Assembly: GCF_900240975.1 (NCBI RefSeq)
Contig: NZ_LT968775.1
Coordinates: 1,302,001 to 1,366,000, forward strand
Source: Mycobacterium sp. 4858
GTDB taxonomy: Bacteria > Actinomycetota > Actinomycetes > Mycobacteriales > Mycobacteriaceae
Direction of reading: 5' to 3'
DNA: 64,000 bases
Part shown: in pieces, positions 29,758 through 38,870 of the stretch
Numbering within the stretch: position 1 is the stretch's first letter
Layout of the letters: every line of letters begins with the position of its first letter
Notes under the pieces: generated by a model
Seen by the model: the letters and a program-made list of their open reading frames with translations, nothing else
The model's database searches: none
What the model was told of the DNA's origin: nothing
Translations under genes and position numbers: made by a program

Positions 29758-31920
29758 ATGAGTGAGCTCGCGCCGTCGCTGGTCGAACTTGCCAGGAGAT
29801 ACGGCATCGCGACCGAGTACGACGACTGGACCGGGCGGCGGGTGCCGGTTCCGGCATCCACGCTGGTGGCGGTGTTGGCCGCGCTGGGCGTGCCGGCCGC
29901 CACCGAGCAGGAGCGCAACGTGGCCCTGGCCGCCAAGCTGCGGTCGCACTGGACGCGGCGGTTGCCGGCCACGATCGTCGGCCGCACCGGTGAGCAGACG
30001 CGGTTCTGGGTGCACGTGACCCACGGCGATCCCGCCGAGGTCTGGTTGCAGCTCGAGGACGGCACGGTGCGCGGCGAGATCCAGCAGGTCGACAACTTCA
30101 CCCCGCCGTTCGACCTGGGCGACCGCTGGGTCGGTGAGGCCAGCTTCGTGCTGCCGGCCGACCTGCCGCTGGGCTATCACCGGGTGCATCTGCGTTCCTC
30201 CGACGGGGAGACCAGCACCGCGCTGATCGTGACGCCGGACTGGCTCGGGCTGCCCGAGCGGCTCGGCGCCCGCCGAGCCTGGGGGATGGCCGCCCAGCTC
30301 TACAGCGTGCGCTCCAAACAGTCGTGGGGCGTCGGCGATCTGACCGATCTGGCCGACCTGGCGGTGTGGTCGGCGTCGCGGCACGGCGCCGACTATTTGT
30401 TGGTCAATCCCCTGCACGCGGCCGCCCCGACGCGCCCCATGGAACCGTCGCCCTATCTGCCGACGTCGCGGCGCTTCATCAACCCGATTTATCTGCACGT
30501 CGAGGCGATTCCCGAGTTCGCCGAGCTGCCCAAGCGCAGCCGGGTGCGGCGGCTGCGCTCCGAGGCGCAACAGCGAGCCGCTCGACTCGACGCCATCGAC
30601 CGCGACGGCGCGTGGGCGGCGAAGCGCGCCGCGCTCGAGCTGTTGCACCGGGTGCCGCGGTCGGCGGGCCGTGAGTTGTCCTACCAAGCCTTCCGGGCCC
30701 GCGAGGGCGGCGCGCTCGACGACTTCGCCATCTGGTGTGCCCTGGCCGAGAAGCACGGTGCCGACTGGCACTCCTGGCCGCAATCGCTGCAGCATCCGCA
30801 CGCGCCCGGCGTCGCCGCGTTCGCCGAAAAGCATTCGGGCACAGTCGATTTCCATCGGTGGCTGCAGTGGCAACTCGACGAGCAACTGGCCTCGGCGCAG
30901 TCGCGGGCCGTCCGGGCCGGAATGGCGCTGGGCGTGATGCACGACCTGGCGGTCGGCGTGCATCCCCACGGGGCCGACGCGTGGGCGCTGCAAGACGTGT
31001 TGGCGCTGGGCGTCACCGCCGGCGCGCCGCCGGACGAGTTCAATCAGCTCGGCCAGGACTGGTCTCAGCCGCCGTGGCGGCCCGATCGGCTGGATGAGGA
31101 GGAGTACCGCCCTTTTCGGGCGCTGATCCGTGCGGTGCTGCGGCATGCCGGCGGCGTGCGCATCGACCACATCATCGGGTTGTTCCGCCTGTGGTGGATC
31201 CCGGAAGGGGCGCCGCCCACGGAGGGCACCTACGTGCGTTACGACCACGAAGCGATGATCGGCATCGTCGCCCTGGAAGCACACCGCGCCGGGGCGCTGG
31301 TGGTCGGCGAGGACCTCGGCACCGTCGAGCCCTGGGTGCGTGACTATCTGTTGTTGCGCGGACTGCTCGGCACGTCGATCCTGTGGTTCGAGTTGGACCG
31401 CGACGGTAACGGCGGTCCCCTGCCGGCCGAGCGCTGGCGGGAGTACTGCCTGTCCTCGGTGACCACCCACGATCTGCCGCCGACCGCCGGCTACCTGGCG
31501 GGTGACCACGTGCGGTTACGCGAAAGCCTCGGATTGCCCCCCCGCCCCGCCGAGGACGAACTCGCCTCCGACCGGGCCCAATTGGCAGCCTGGATGGCCG
31601 AATTGCGCCGGGTGGGGTTGCTCGATGACGGCGAGACCGACGCGGACAGCGTCGTCCTTGCCCTGTATCGGTACCTGGGACGGACACCGTCGCGCCTGGT
31701 GGGCGTGGCGCTGACCGACGCGGTGGGCGACCGCCGGACCCAGAATCAGCCCGGCACCACCGACGAATACCCCAACTGGCGGATTCCGCTGACCGGCACG
31801 GACGGCCGCCCGATGATGCTCGAGGACGTGTTCACCGATGCCCGGGCGGCCACCCTGGCCGAGGCCGTGCGCCACGCAATCGCGCCCGCGGCGGCCGAAA
31901 GCGCGCCTGTTAGCTTCTGA
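29758..31920 (+). CDS. malQ: 4-alpha-glucanotransferase (amylomaltase)
   Basis: 720 residues from the ATG at 29758 (724 in M. tuberculosis Rv1781c from memory). An N-terminal beta-sandwich domain precedes a GH77 barrel with GVRIDHIIGLF (nucleophile Asp), VVGEDLGTVEPWV (acid/base Glu) and VTTHDLPPTAGY (transition-state Asp). It transfers maltosyl units between alpha-1,4-glucans in glycogen and maltodextrin metabolism. An in-frame extension upstream to 29485 crosses the G10 run and is not credible. It flanks ESX-5 at eccB5 as in M. tuberculosis. Confidence 0.95.
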   Translation: MSELAPSLVELARRYGIATEYDDWTGRRVPVPASTLVAVLAALGVPAATEQERNVALAAKLRSHWTRRLPATIVGRTGEQTRFWVHVTHGDPAEVWLQLEDGTVRGEIQQVDNFTPPFDLGDRWVGEASFVLPADLPLGYHRVHLRSSDGETSTALIVTPDWLGLPERLGARRAWGMAAQLYSVRSKQSWGVGDLTDLADLAVWSASRHGADYLLVNPLHAAAPTRPMEPSPYLPTSRRFINPIYLHVEAIPEFAELPKRSRVRRLRSEAQQRAARLDAIDRDGAWAAKRAALELLHRVPRSAGRELSYQAFRAREGGALDDFAIWCALAEKHGADWHSWPQSLQHPHAPGVAAFAEKHSGTVDFHRWLQWQLDEQLASAQSRAVRAGMALGVMHDLAVGVHPHGADAWALQDVLALGVTAGAPPDEFNQLGQDWSQPPWRPDRLDEEEYRPFRALIRAVLRHAGGVRIDHIIGLFRLWWIPEGAPPTEGTYVRYDHEAMIGIVALEAHRAGALVVGEDLGTVEPWVRDYLLLRGLLGTSILWFELDRDGNGGPLPAERWREYCLSSVTTHDLPPTAGYLAGDHVRLRESLGLPPRPAEDELASDRAQLAAWMAELRRVGLLDDGETDADSVVLALYRYLGRTPSRLVGVALTDAVGDRRTQNQPGTTDEYPNWRIPLTGTDGRPMMLEDVFTDARAATLAEAVRHAIAPAAAESAPVSF

Positions 31921-31924
31921 GGCC

Positions 31925-32806
31925 ATGAAGGTCTCAGTGGTGGCCCCGGTCGCCGACGGCGTCACCGCGGATCCGGAATGGATGGCGGCCTTCGCGGGTC
32001 ACCTGGAGCGATGCGGTTTCGAGTCGATCGTCGTCGTGGAGCACACGGTGCTGGTCACCCGCTACGACAGCGTCTATCCCTATGACAGATCCGGGCGCGT
32101 CGGCTTGGCCGCCGACTGCCCCATCCCCGACCCGCTGGACCTGCTGGCCTTCCTGGCCGGCCGCACCACCACCCTGGGGCTGGCCACCGGCGTGTTGGTG
32201 CTGCCGAACCATCACCCGGTGGTCCTGGCCAAGCGGGCCGCCACCGTGGACGCGTTATCGGGCGGGCGGCTACGACTGTGCGTGGGCGTGGGATGGCTCA
32301 GGGAGGAGCTCGAGACGTGCGGTGCCGATTTCGAGGACCGCGGCCGCCGAGCCGACGAGCAGCTGGCCGTCTTGCGGGCGCTCTGGGCCGACCACCCGCA
32401 CGGGGCCTCTCACCACGGCGAGTTCTTCAGCTTCAACAACGTCATGTGCTACCCCAAACCCGTTGCGGGTCCCCGCCTCCCGATCCATATCGGCGGGCAC
32501 AGCCGAGCGGCGGCGCGCCGCGCGGGCCGGCTCGGTGACGGCCTTCAGCCGCTCGGCGTGACCGGACCCGCCCTGGCGTCGTTGATCGCGGTCATGCGCG
32601 ACGAGGCGTCGTCGGCCGGCCGCGATCCGGCTACCCTCGAAGTGTCATTGGGCCACGCGGTCAACAAGATCGACGCCGACCGCGCCGGCGGACTCGTCGA
32701 GCAGGGCGCCGACCGGCTTGTGCTGGCCATGCCGCCGACCACCGACATCGAGCAGGCCAAGGATCTGCTGTCGGCATGTGCGCAACGCCTGTCACTGATT
32801 GCATGA
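31925..32806 (+). CDS. LLM class F420-dependent oxidoreductase
   Basis: 293 residues, ATG 5 bp after the malQ stop. It has the luciferase-like monooxygenase barrel with TGVLVLPNHHPVVLAKRAAT, SGGRLRLCVGVGWLREE and PIHIGGHSRAAARRAGRLG, typical of the Rv-type F420 oxidoreductases (TIGR03619-like). Cofactor F420 is inferred from the family and genus. It probably shares an mRNA with malQ and overlaps the next gene (ATGA). Confidence 0.85.
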   Translation: MKVSVVAPVADGVTADPEWMAAFAGHLERCGFESIVVVEHTVLVTRYDSVYPYDRSGRVGLAADCPIPDPLDLLAFLAGRTTTLGLATGVLVLPNHHPVVLAKRAATVDALSGGRLRLCVGVGWLREELETCGADFEDRGRRADEQLAVLRALWADHPHGASHHGEFFSFNNVMCYPKPVAGPRLPIHIGGHSRAAARRAGRLGDGLQPLGVTGPALASLIAVMRDEASSAGRDPATLEVSLGHAVNKIDADRAGGLVEQGADRLVLAMPPTTDIEQAKDLLSACAQRLSLIA

Positions 32807-33279
32807 CCCCGATGCCGCTGTCGACCGATGACCGAGCCGCCCTGAGCGACGTGGTGCACCGATACGCCGCGCACGTCGACGAGCGCCAATTCGACTCCGC
32901 TGCAGCGCTGTTCACCGACGCAGCCGTGCTGGTGGTGGCCGACCCGCCGAAGGCGCTGGAGCCGGTCCGTTCGCACCGGGGTCGAGACGCCATCGCCGGC
33001 GCGGTCGCCGCCGTCGCGGCGCTCATTCGGACCGAGCACGCCATCATCGGCGAGGTGTACGACCAGGCCGCCCGGCCGGGCACCGCGCGCGGACGCGTCG
33101 CGTGCATCGCGCACCATTGGGACCAGCGTGGTGACGAGCTTGTCGACGTGGTCTGGCATCTGCGCTACGACGACGAATACGAGCTGACCGACCGCTGGCG
33201 GATCGCCCGCCGGGCGTTGACCATCAACGCGATTGAGACCCGTGTGGTCCGCCGGGTACGCCGACACGACCTGATCTAG
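32803..33279 (+). CDS. NTF2-like / SnoaL-type protein
   Basis: 158 residues from an ATG that overlaps the stop of the LLM gene. It fits the nuclear transport factor 2 fold used by SnoaL-like and ring-hydroxylating beta-subunit-like proteins: HRYAAHVDERQFDSAAALFTDAA near the start and a paired-strand C-terminus WRIARRALTINA. A small cyclase, isomerase or ligand binding role is possible; nothing fixes the substrate. The tight coupling suggests it acts with the LLM enzyme. Confidence 0.75.
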   Translation: MTPMPLSTDDRAALSDVVHRYAAHVDERQFDSAAALFTDAAVLVVADPPKALEPVRSHRGRDAIAGAVAAVAALIRTEHAIIGEVYDQAARPGTARGRVACIAHHWDQRGDELVDVVWHLRYDDEYELTDRWRIARRALTINAIETRVVRRVRRHDLI

Positions 33280-33509
33280 CGAGCTTGCAGAAGACTTTGC
33301 GCAAACTCACAGCGGCCGTCCATGATCCGAATCTGCGGAAGTAACGTCGTGTTTGTTGAGCGATTGCGGTTATCTAGGCCAGCGTCGGGGCGAATTTTGC
33401 CCACGTCGGCCCGGGGCCGGCGGCCGTAGGTCCCGGCGAGCCCGCGGACGCAGCAGTTCTTCCTGATCGTGTCCAATTTATACAAGTCGGTCCGTGTATT
33501 TTCGGCCGC

Positions 33510-35345
33510 GTGACGAACACCGAACATCGGAACCCGGGCGTCGCTTCCGCCGGACTCACCGGGGGGCGGGCAGCACCGAACGGCAATGTATCGACACTGG
33601 CAGTGGGCACGCCGCTGGAGTCCCCGCCGGACTACCGCAGCGAGATTCACACCGCCGAAGACATCATCGACGTCGAGACCTATGGCGGCGGTTTCGACCT
33701 CACCAGGCGCGCGACCGCTCCGAAGCTGCGCATCGGCCGCGACCGCTGGTTCAACCTGCTCTGGCTGATCCCCATCGGGTTTGCCCTGCTGGTCGCCGGG
33801 GTGGCCGTCGGCAAAGGCCTGCACAACATGCCGGCGGTGCAGTCCTTCATCCAGCGTTATCCCGGGACGGACAGTTCCGGTGTGACACCCGGCCTCCCGG
33901 CGTGGATCGGTTGGACCCATTTCTTCAACCTCTTCATGATGATGTTCATCATCAGGACGGGGATCCAGATCCTCTGCGACCATCCCCGGCTCTACTTCAG
34001 CCGCAACGCGACCCCGGGCAAGGACGAATGGCTGCGGGTGGGCCCGCCGGTGCCGGACGACGAGCTGTGGACGGCTAACGCCGACACCGTCGCCCTGCCA
34101 CCACAATTCGGTCTGCCGGGGTTCCGGCACTCGATCGGGCTGGCCCGCTGGTGGCACCTCGGGGTGGACGTGCTGTGGCTCGTCAACGGCGCCGTCTTCT
34201 ATGTGCTGCTGTTCGTCACGGGCCAGTGGCGGCACATCGTCCCGACCAGCTGGGACGTCTTCCCCAACGCGGCCTCGGTGGCGGTTCAGTACCTGTCCCT
34301 GGACTGGCCGACCGACAATGGGTGGGTCGCCTACAACGGCCTGCAGTTGTTGTCCTACTTCACCACGGTCTTCATCGCCGCACCCGCCGCGCTCATCACC
34401 GGCCTGGGTATGTCGCCCGCGCTGTCGCAACGCGTTCACTGGCTGAGCAAGCGCCTGAGCATCCAGCACGCTCGGTCGCTGCATTTCGTGGTGCTGGTGT
34501 ACTTCCTGTTCTTCATCCTGGTTCACGTCACGATGGTGTTGACGACCAGCGCGCTGCGAAACCTCAACCACATGTTCGCCTCCCGCGACGACAACAGCTG
34601 GGTCGGCTTCGGGATCTTTGCCGCGGCCATGGTGCTGACGGCGATCGCGTGGGTTTGGGCCACTCCGTTCACCATTCGCCATCCGCGGGTGATCCAGCGG
34701 GTCGGGTACGCGCTCGTCGGCCCCTTCCAGCGCATGCTCGAACAACTCGACCCCAAGCCGGGCGCCTTCACCGAGAAGGACATCTCACCACACCACTGGC
34801 GCAACGGCCGGCTGCCGGAGACCGTCGAGTACAAAGAGCTGGAAGCCAACGACTTCAGGGACTGGCGGCTCAAGGTCTACGGCCTGGTCGAACACCCGAT
34901 GGAGTTCTCGCTCGAGGACTTGATGGCCCTGCCCTACCACGAGCAGATCAGCCAGCACTTCTGCATCCAGGCGTGGTCGGGCGTCGCCAAATGGGGTGGC
35001 GTGCAGATGAAGACGATCATGGACATCGTCAAGCCGCTGCCGGAAGCCAAATGGGCGGTGTTCTATTCGATGGGCCTCGGCGCGACCGGCGGCATCTATT
35101 ACAACGCCCACCACATCGGGCAGATGGACCACCACATGACCATGCTCGCCTACAAGATGAACGACCAGCCGCTCCCCTACATGCACGGCAGGCCGCTGCG
35201 GCTGCGCAACGAACTGCAGCACGGCTTCAAACTCGTCAAGTGGATCAAGGGAATCGAGTTCGTCGCCGACTACCGCGACATCGGCAGCGGCTACGGCGGT
35301 TACAGCGAGGACCACAAGTACTTCGGGCGGCACCAGACGCTGTAG
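33510..35345 (+). CDS. Fused membrane cytochrome b and molybdopterin oxidoreductase (sulfite-oxidase fold)
   Basis: 611 residues, TTG/GTG-type start context. Residues 75-400 hold about five membrane helices with paired His resembling cytochrome b561 / formate dehydrogenase gamma subunits (WWHLGVDVLWLVNG, SLHFVVLVYFLFFILVHV). Residues 430-611 are a YedY/MsrP-type molybdopterin domain with the Mo-ligand Cys485 (QHFCIQAWSG). Thus heme b anchor and catalytic domain, separate in MsrQ-MsrP, are joined in one chain, in inverse order. There is no Tat signal. Substrate unknown; a sulfoxide or sulfite-type redox reaction is likely. Confidence 0.82.
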   Translation: MTNTEHRNPGVASAGLTGGRAAPNGNVSTLAVGTPLESPPDYRSEIHTAEDIIDVETYGGGFDLTRRATAPKLRIGRDRWFNLLWLIPIGFALLVAGVAVGKGLHNMPAVQSFIQRYPGTDSSGVTPGLPAWIGWTHFFNLFMMMFIIRTGIQILCDHPRLYFSRNATPGKDEWLRVGPPVPDDELWTANADTVALPPQFGLPGFRHSIGLARWWHLGVDVLWLVNGAVFYVLLFVTGQWRHIVPTSWDVFPNAASVAVQYLSLDWPTDNGWVAYNGLQLLSYFTTVFIAAPAALITGLGMSPALSQRVHWLSKRLSIQHARSLHFVVLVYFLFFILVHVTMVLTTSALRNLNHMFASRDDNSWVGFGIFAAAMVLTAIAWVWATPFTIRHPRVIQRVGYALVGPFQRMLEQLDPKPGAFTEKDISPHHWRNGRLPETVEYKELEANDFRDWRLKVYGLVEHPMEFSLEDLMALPYHEQISQHFCIQAWSGVAKWGGVQMKTIMDIVKPLPEAKWAVFYSMGLGATGGIYYNAHHIGQMDHHMTMLAYKMNDQPLPYMHGRPLRLRNELQHGFKLVKWIKGIEFVADYRDIGSGYGGYSEDHKYFGRHQTL

Positions 35346-35455
35346 GGCGCAGCGCAGAACCCTCGGGCGTCGCACTCTCACGTCGTTTGTCCCGACGGCA
35401 ATCCGGGTAGCACAACGGAAGCGGCCGAACGGAAGTGACAGCAGAGGAGACGCCC

Positions 35456-35737
35456 ATGAGGCACAGCCCTGTCGACCATGATCGGACCACTGAGCGACAT
35501 GACGCCGAGCCGGGGCGCGACCTCGAACACACGCCCGGCCTCATCGTCGTCGGGGCTGCGGCCCTGGCATTTGTGATATGCGTGGCGACGTTCGCGCTGG
35601 GAGACGCGGGTGCGGGCGTAGCCGCCGCGATCGTCGCCCTGCTCGGATTCGGCGCCGGCCTGGCCTGGCTCACGATGGACCGCAGGCGAATTCGCCAGAC
35701 TGAGCGGGAATTGCCGATGGGCCACGCGGCGCGCTAG
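35456..35737 (+). CDS. Small membrane protein
   Basis: 93 residues from the ATG at 35456, chosen because GAGGAG stands six bases upstream; a GTG at 35435 is the alternative. Charged N-terminus, two membrane helices (LIVVGAAALAFVICVATFAL and VAAAIVALLGFGAGLAWL), charged tail. It follows the molybdopterin gene by 110 bp. Unknown function; a typical mycobacterial UsfY/DUF-like small membrane protein. Confidence 0.7.
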   Translation: MRHSPVDHDRTTERHDAEPGRDLEHTPGLIVVGAAALAFVICVATFALGDAGAGVAAAIVALLGFGAGLAWLTMDRRRIRQTERELPMGHAAR

Positions 35738-35771
35738 CGCTACTGCAGCGCGACCGCTACTGCAGCGCGAC
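35738..35771. repeat. 17-bp perfect tandem duplication at convergent gene ends
   Basis: CGCTACTGCAGCGCGAC occurs twice head to tail (35738-35754, 35755-35771). The second copy contains the last codons and stop of the SRPBCC gene, so the first copy is a spare C-terminus behind the stop. Likely a slippage duplication. Confidence 0.9.
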
Positions 35772-36185
35772 GAGGTTGTGCACGGACTTCTCCACATCGG
35801 AGCGGAGCACTCGCGCGACCAACCCCCCGACCGGACCGCTGAGCAATCCGCCCCTGAGGTCCGCGGTGAGGTGAAAGTCGGTTCCGGATTGCTGGTCCGT
35901 GATGGTCATCGCCACCCCGAGGCGTATCCCACCGCGGCCGCGACCTTGCAGCTCAATGGATTTCGGCTCGTCGTAGCGGGTGACCGTCCAGTGGACGACG
36001 TTGCGAAACCCCTTGACCTTCACGCAGGAGGACACGCAGGTGCCCTCCTCGATCGATTCCGGAACGGGCCCGCGCCACCCGGCGAAAATGGTCATCCACT
36101 CGTCGAATCGGCTCAGGTCGGACGCCAGCTTCCAGGCGGCCTCCGGATCCACCTGCGACGTCACCGAAACATCTACTCGTGCCAA
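35757..36185 (-). CDS. SRPBCC family protein, Rv0910-like
   Basis: 142 residues, probably starting at TTG 36185 with GAGGAGCGAGAAGAC before it. The START/SRPBCC fold shows EAAWKLASDLSRFDEWM at the start and VHNLVALQ at the end. It is close in pattern to M. tuberculosis Rv0910, reported as the toxin of the Rv0909-Rv0910 pair. No antitoxin-like gene lies beside it, so a ligand-binding role is as likely as toxicity. Confidence 0.75.
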   Translation of the reverse strand: MARVDVSVTSQVDPEAAWKLASDLSRFDEWMTIFAGWRGPVPESIEEGTCVSSCVKVKGFRNVVHWTVTRYDEPKSIELQGRGRGGIRLGVAMTITDQQSGTDFHLTADLRGGLLSGPVGGLVARVLRSDVEKSVHNLVALQ

Positions 36186-36305
36186 GTCTTCTCGCTCCTC
36201 CCCAGACGATGATCGCGATCGGCGCCGGCACCGCTACACAGGCGCCCGGCGCGCAACGTGAATGGGGTACCCGGGGACGGCAGGGCCTACGCGTGGACCG
36301 GGCGC

Positions 36306-36863
36306 CTAGGGCCAGGTCTGCTCCAATTGCTGGGCAACGTCAATGACCTGCGCGGCTTGTGACTGCGGCGCGTCGATCTCCTCGGCGACGTACTGGGCGA
36401 CGAATCGGCGGATCTCGCCGTCGACGCCGGCGAGAATGCGCAACACCTCGCCGCGGAAGGACTTCGAAGAGACGTTGACGGTGATGTCGGACGGCCGCGG
36501 CTTCGCGACGTCGACGATCAGCAGCAGCGGCTCGGCGGCTCGCGCGGTGGCCCGCAGGGCGATGTCCCCCGAGACCACGAACCGCTGCTTGTCGAGCCGA
36601 AGATCGAGCAGCAGATCGATCGACAACGGGATGTGGATGACGAACGTGATGCTGTCGCCCAGGCGGCGCGTGACCTTGGGCTCGTGAATCTTGACGTTGG
36701 CGCTGACCTTGGCGATCCCGCCCGGCCCCTGCGCGATGGGCTCCATGGCGAACTCGTTGCCGGCGATGTCGGCGAAGGCGGCGGCGACACGCTCGGGGGT
36801 GACGGCGACCTCGAAGAATCTTCGTCCGAACTCTTCGTAGGTGACATAATCGTGAGTCTCCAT
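36306..36863 (-). CDS. Conserved hypothetical protein
   Basis: 185 residues from the ATG at 36863 (METHDYVTYEEF). Soluble, mixed alpha/beta, no signal peptide; a central beta-rich part (DLRLDKQRFVVSGDIAL) and a C-terminal amphipathic helix rich in Gln (APQSQAAQVIDVAQQLEQ). I do not recognise the family with certainty. The long frame continuing upstream to 38210 is a shadow of the gene on the other strand. A 198-bp gap separates it from the divergent DUF4407 gene. Confidence 0.7.
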   Translation of the reverse strand: METHDYVTYEEFGRRFFEVAVTPERVAAAFADIAGNEFAMEPIAQGPGGIAKVSANVKIHEPKVTRRLGDSITFVIHIPLSIDLLLDLRLDKQRFVVSGDIALRATARAAEPLLLIVDVAKPRPSDITVNVSSKSFRGEVLRILAGVDGEIRRFVAQYVAEEIDAPQSQAAQVIDVAQQLEQTWP

Positions 36864-37061
36864 AGACTTATACCGTCTCACGCCGGCCGTCGGAACCGTC
36901 GCTGATCTGCACGCGTCGCCGGAAATCGGCGCGGCCGTGGCTCCTTCGCCGGGACCGCCGTTGACCCAGGACAGGTTGTGAGGCGCGCCACACACGGGGG
37001 GCTTCAATTCGATTCGGCCGGTGGTGGCCTGGGAGGCTTGTTGAGTTGGGAGGTGTTTTCC

Positions 37062-38828
37062 ATGTGCGCCCACAAAGCTGCCGAGCGGCGCTCGGACTTC
37101 TCGCCCGCGGGCCTGCTCACCTGGCTTGGCGGCGGGCAGTGGCGGGAGCTGGATGAGCGCCACGAGCGGTCCACGCATGCCGTATCCGGCGCGGTGGTGC
37201 TGTTCGGGGCGGTGCTGGCCTGGCTGGTGGCGACCCTGGCGGTGAGCGAGTCGGCTCGCTGGTCGGTCCTTTCCGTCCTGCCGCTGACCCTGGTGTTCGG
37301 CCTGCTGGTCGGCGCGGTCACCCGCGCCACCACGGCCGGTTCGCGCCAAGGCCGGGCCGGGGTGGCGGCCCGCGCGGCCGTCGCGGTCGCGCTCGGCGCC
37401 GTCGTCGGCGAACTGGCCGCGATCGTCCTGCTGTCCGGCTCGATCGACCACCGCCTCGACGAACGCGCCCTGCGCAACGCCGGCTCGGCGCCGGCCGTGG
37501 CGCAGGCGTCGGCGTCGCTGCAACAAACCCGGGATGCGCGCGCCGCGCTCGACGGCGCCGTCGACCGGGCTCACCAGCAGCAGGATCAGGCCCTGGTCGT
37601 CGCGCGCTGCGAATACCACCCCACCCCGGGCTGCCCGCAAACCCGGATCACCGGTGACCCCGGCGCGGGACCCGAGACACGAACCGCCAACGAGCTTTTG
37701 GCGGACGCCCAGCACGAACTCGACAACGCGCTGGCCGCTCGTGACCGCCAAGCGCCCGAGTTGGACGCCACCATCTCGCGCCAGCAGCAAGCGCTCGACG
37801 ACGCTCGCCGCGGCGTGGTCGCGGACGCCGATCGTGGCCTCGGCGCGCGCTGGGTCGCCATGAACGACCTGACGTCGTCCGACTTCGGCGCGCTGATGCT
37901 GCGGCTCATGGCGATCGCGTTCTGCGTGCTGCTCTACCTGCTGCCGCTGATCCTGGGACGGTGGCGCGGCGAGACCACCCACGATCGCCATGCCACGGCC
38001 CGCGCGGAGCGGGAACGCGCGGAACTCGAGGCGGACACCGCCATCGCGATCAAGCGGGCCGAGGTCCGCCGCGAGGCCGAGATGATGTGGGCCGAGCACC
38101 AACTCACCCAGGCCCGGCTGGCGATCGAGGCGCAGACCGAAATCGACCGCGAGCAGCAGCGCCGACGAATCGAGGAGGCCTTCGAGCCCCCGGTGCGGGC
38201 GGCGTCGCATCGCCCACTCGAACCCGCCGACGAAGACATCTACCTGCCTATTGCCGCGGAGGCCGAGGCCGCCAGCCGAGCGCTGGTAGGGCTGCCCGCC
38301 CCCGCGCAGACCACCGGCGCGGAGAACCTGCCGGCGCCCGCCGGACGCGACGATGCGCCGCGCGAAGACGGTGCAGACGGTGGCACGTCGCTCATCCCGT
38401 CAATTCCAGACGCCACCAAGGCCGCGGCGCGGTGGATTCGCCCGCTGATGCCGCCTTTCGTCGCGCGGGTGCTCGACACCACGACCGCGCCGCTGCGCAC
38501 CGCACGCCAGGTGTTCGAGGAGTTCGAGGAGATCACCTTCGCGCTGCGGCGCACCCACCGCGTCACGATGGACTCCGAAAGCTCCGACGCCGGCGAGCGG
38601 CCCATGCCGCCGGGCGCGGCGAGTGAGCAGGCCTCGCCCACAAGGGGATTCATCGACTCGTCGCGCGTGGATCGCACCGCGGTGACCCAACGGCGGCCGG
38701 GCGGCCGAGAGCGAAGCGCCCCCTCGCTGGGCGCGTCGGAGCGTGGCGGCGATCCGGAATTGACGAAGCGGGACGGACCGGCCGAGCTCGATTCACCGCG
38801 GGGGCCGCGGCAACTTCCCCCCGCCTAG
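37062..38828 (+). CDS. DUF4407 family membrane protein
   Basis: 588 residues from the ATG at 37062, which has GGGAGG eight bases upstream. Two membrane helices near residues 45-90, a third and fourth around 110-130 and 285-310. Between them is a long Glu/Gln/Ala/Arg coiled-coil-like region (LDATISRQQQALDDARR). After the last helix another charged coiled coil (ERERAELEADTAIAIKRAEV) leads to a disordered, Pro/Gly-rich tail. This layout fits DUF4407. Function unknown; possibly an envelope or cytoskeletal scaffold. Confidence 0.75.
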   Translation: MCAHKAAERRSDFSPAGLLTWLGGGQWRELDERHERSTHAVSGAVVLFGAVLAWLVATLAVSESARWSVLSVLPLTLVFGLLVGAVTRATTAGSRQGRAGVAARAAVAVALGAVVGELAAIVLLSGSIDHRLDERALRNAGSAPAVAQASASLQQTRDARAALDGAVDRAHQQQDQALVVARCEYHPTPGCPQTRITGDPGAGPETRTANELLADAQHELDNALAARDRQAPELDATISRQQQALDDARRGVVADADRGLGARWVAMNDLTSSDFGALMLRLMAIAFCVLLYLLPLILGRWRGETTHDRHATARAERERAELEADTAIAIKRAEVRREAEMMWAEHQLTQARLAIEAQTEIDREQQRRRIEEAFEPPVRAASHRPLEPADEDIYLPIAAEAEAASRALVGLPAPAQTTGAENLPAPAGRDDAPREDGADGGTSLIPSIPDATKAAARWIRPLMPPFVARVLDTTTAPLRTARQVFEEFEEITFALRRTHRVTMDSESSDAGERPMPPGAASEQASPTRGFIDSSRVDRTAVTQRRPGGRERSAPSLGASERGGDPELTKRDGPAELDSPRGPRQLPPA

Positions 38829-38870
38829 CGAGGTCCGCCGTCCCTGGTGCGCGACGCCGGCGCCCGGCCC

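Noticed and set aside
33296..33305. Palindrome TTTGCGCAAA after the NTF2-like gene as an operator or terminator
   Set aside because: Short, with no loop for a stem and no consistent position relative to the next promoter; too weak to list.
36306..38210. 634-codon minus-strand frame covering the 36306-36863 gene and running under the DUF4407 gene
   Set aside because: Only the last 185 codons look like protein; the rest is antisense to DUF4407 and Arg-rich.
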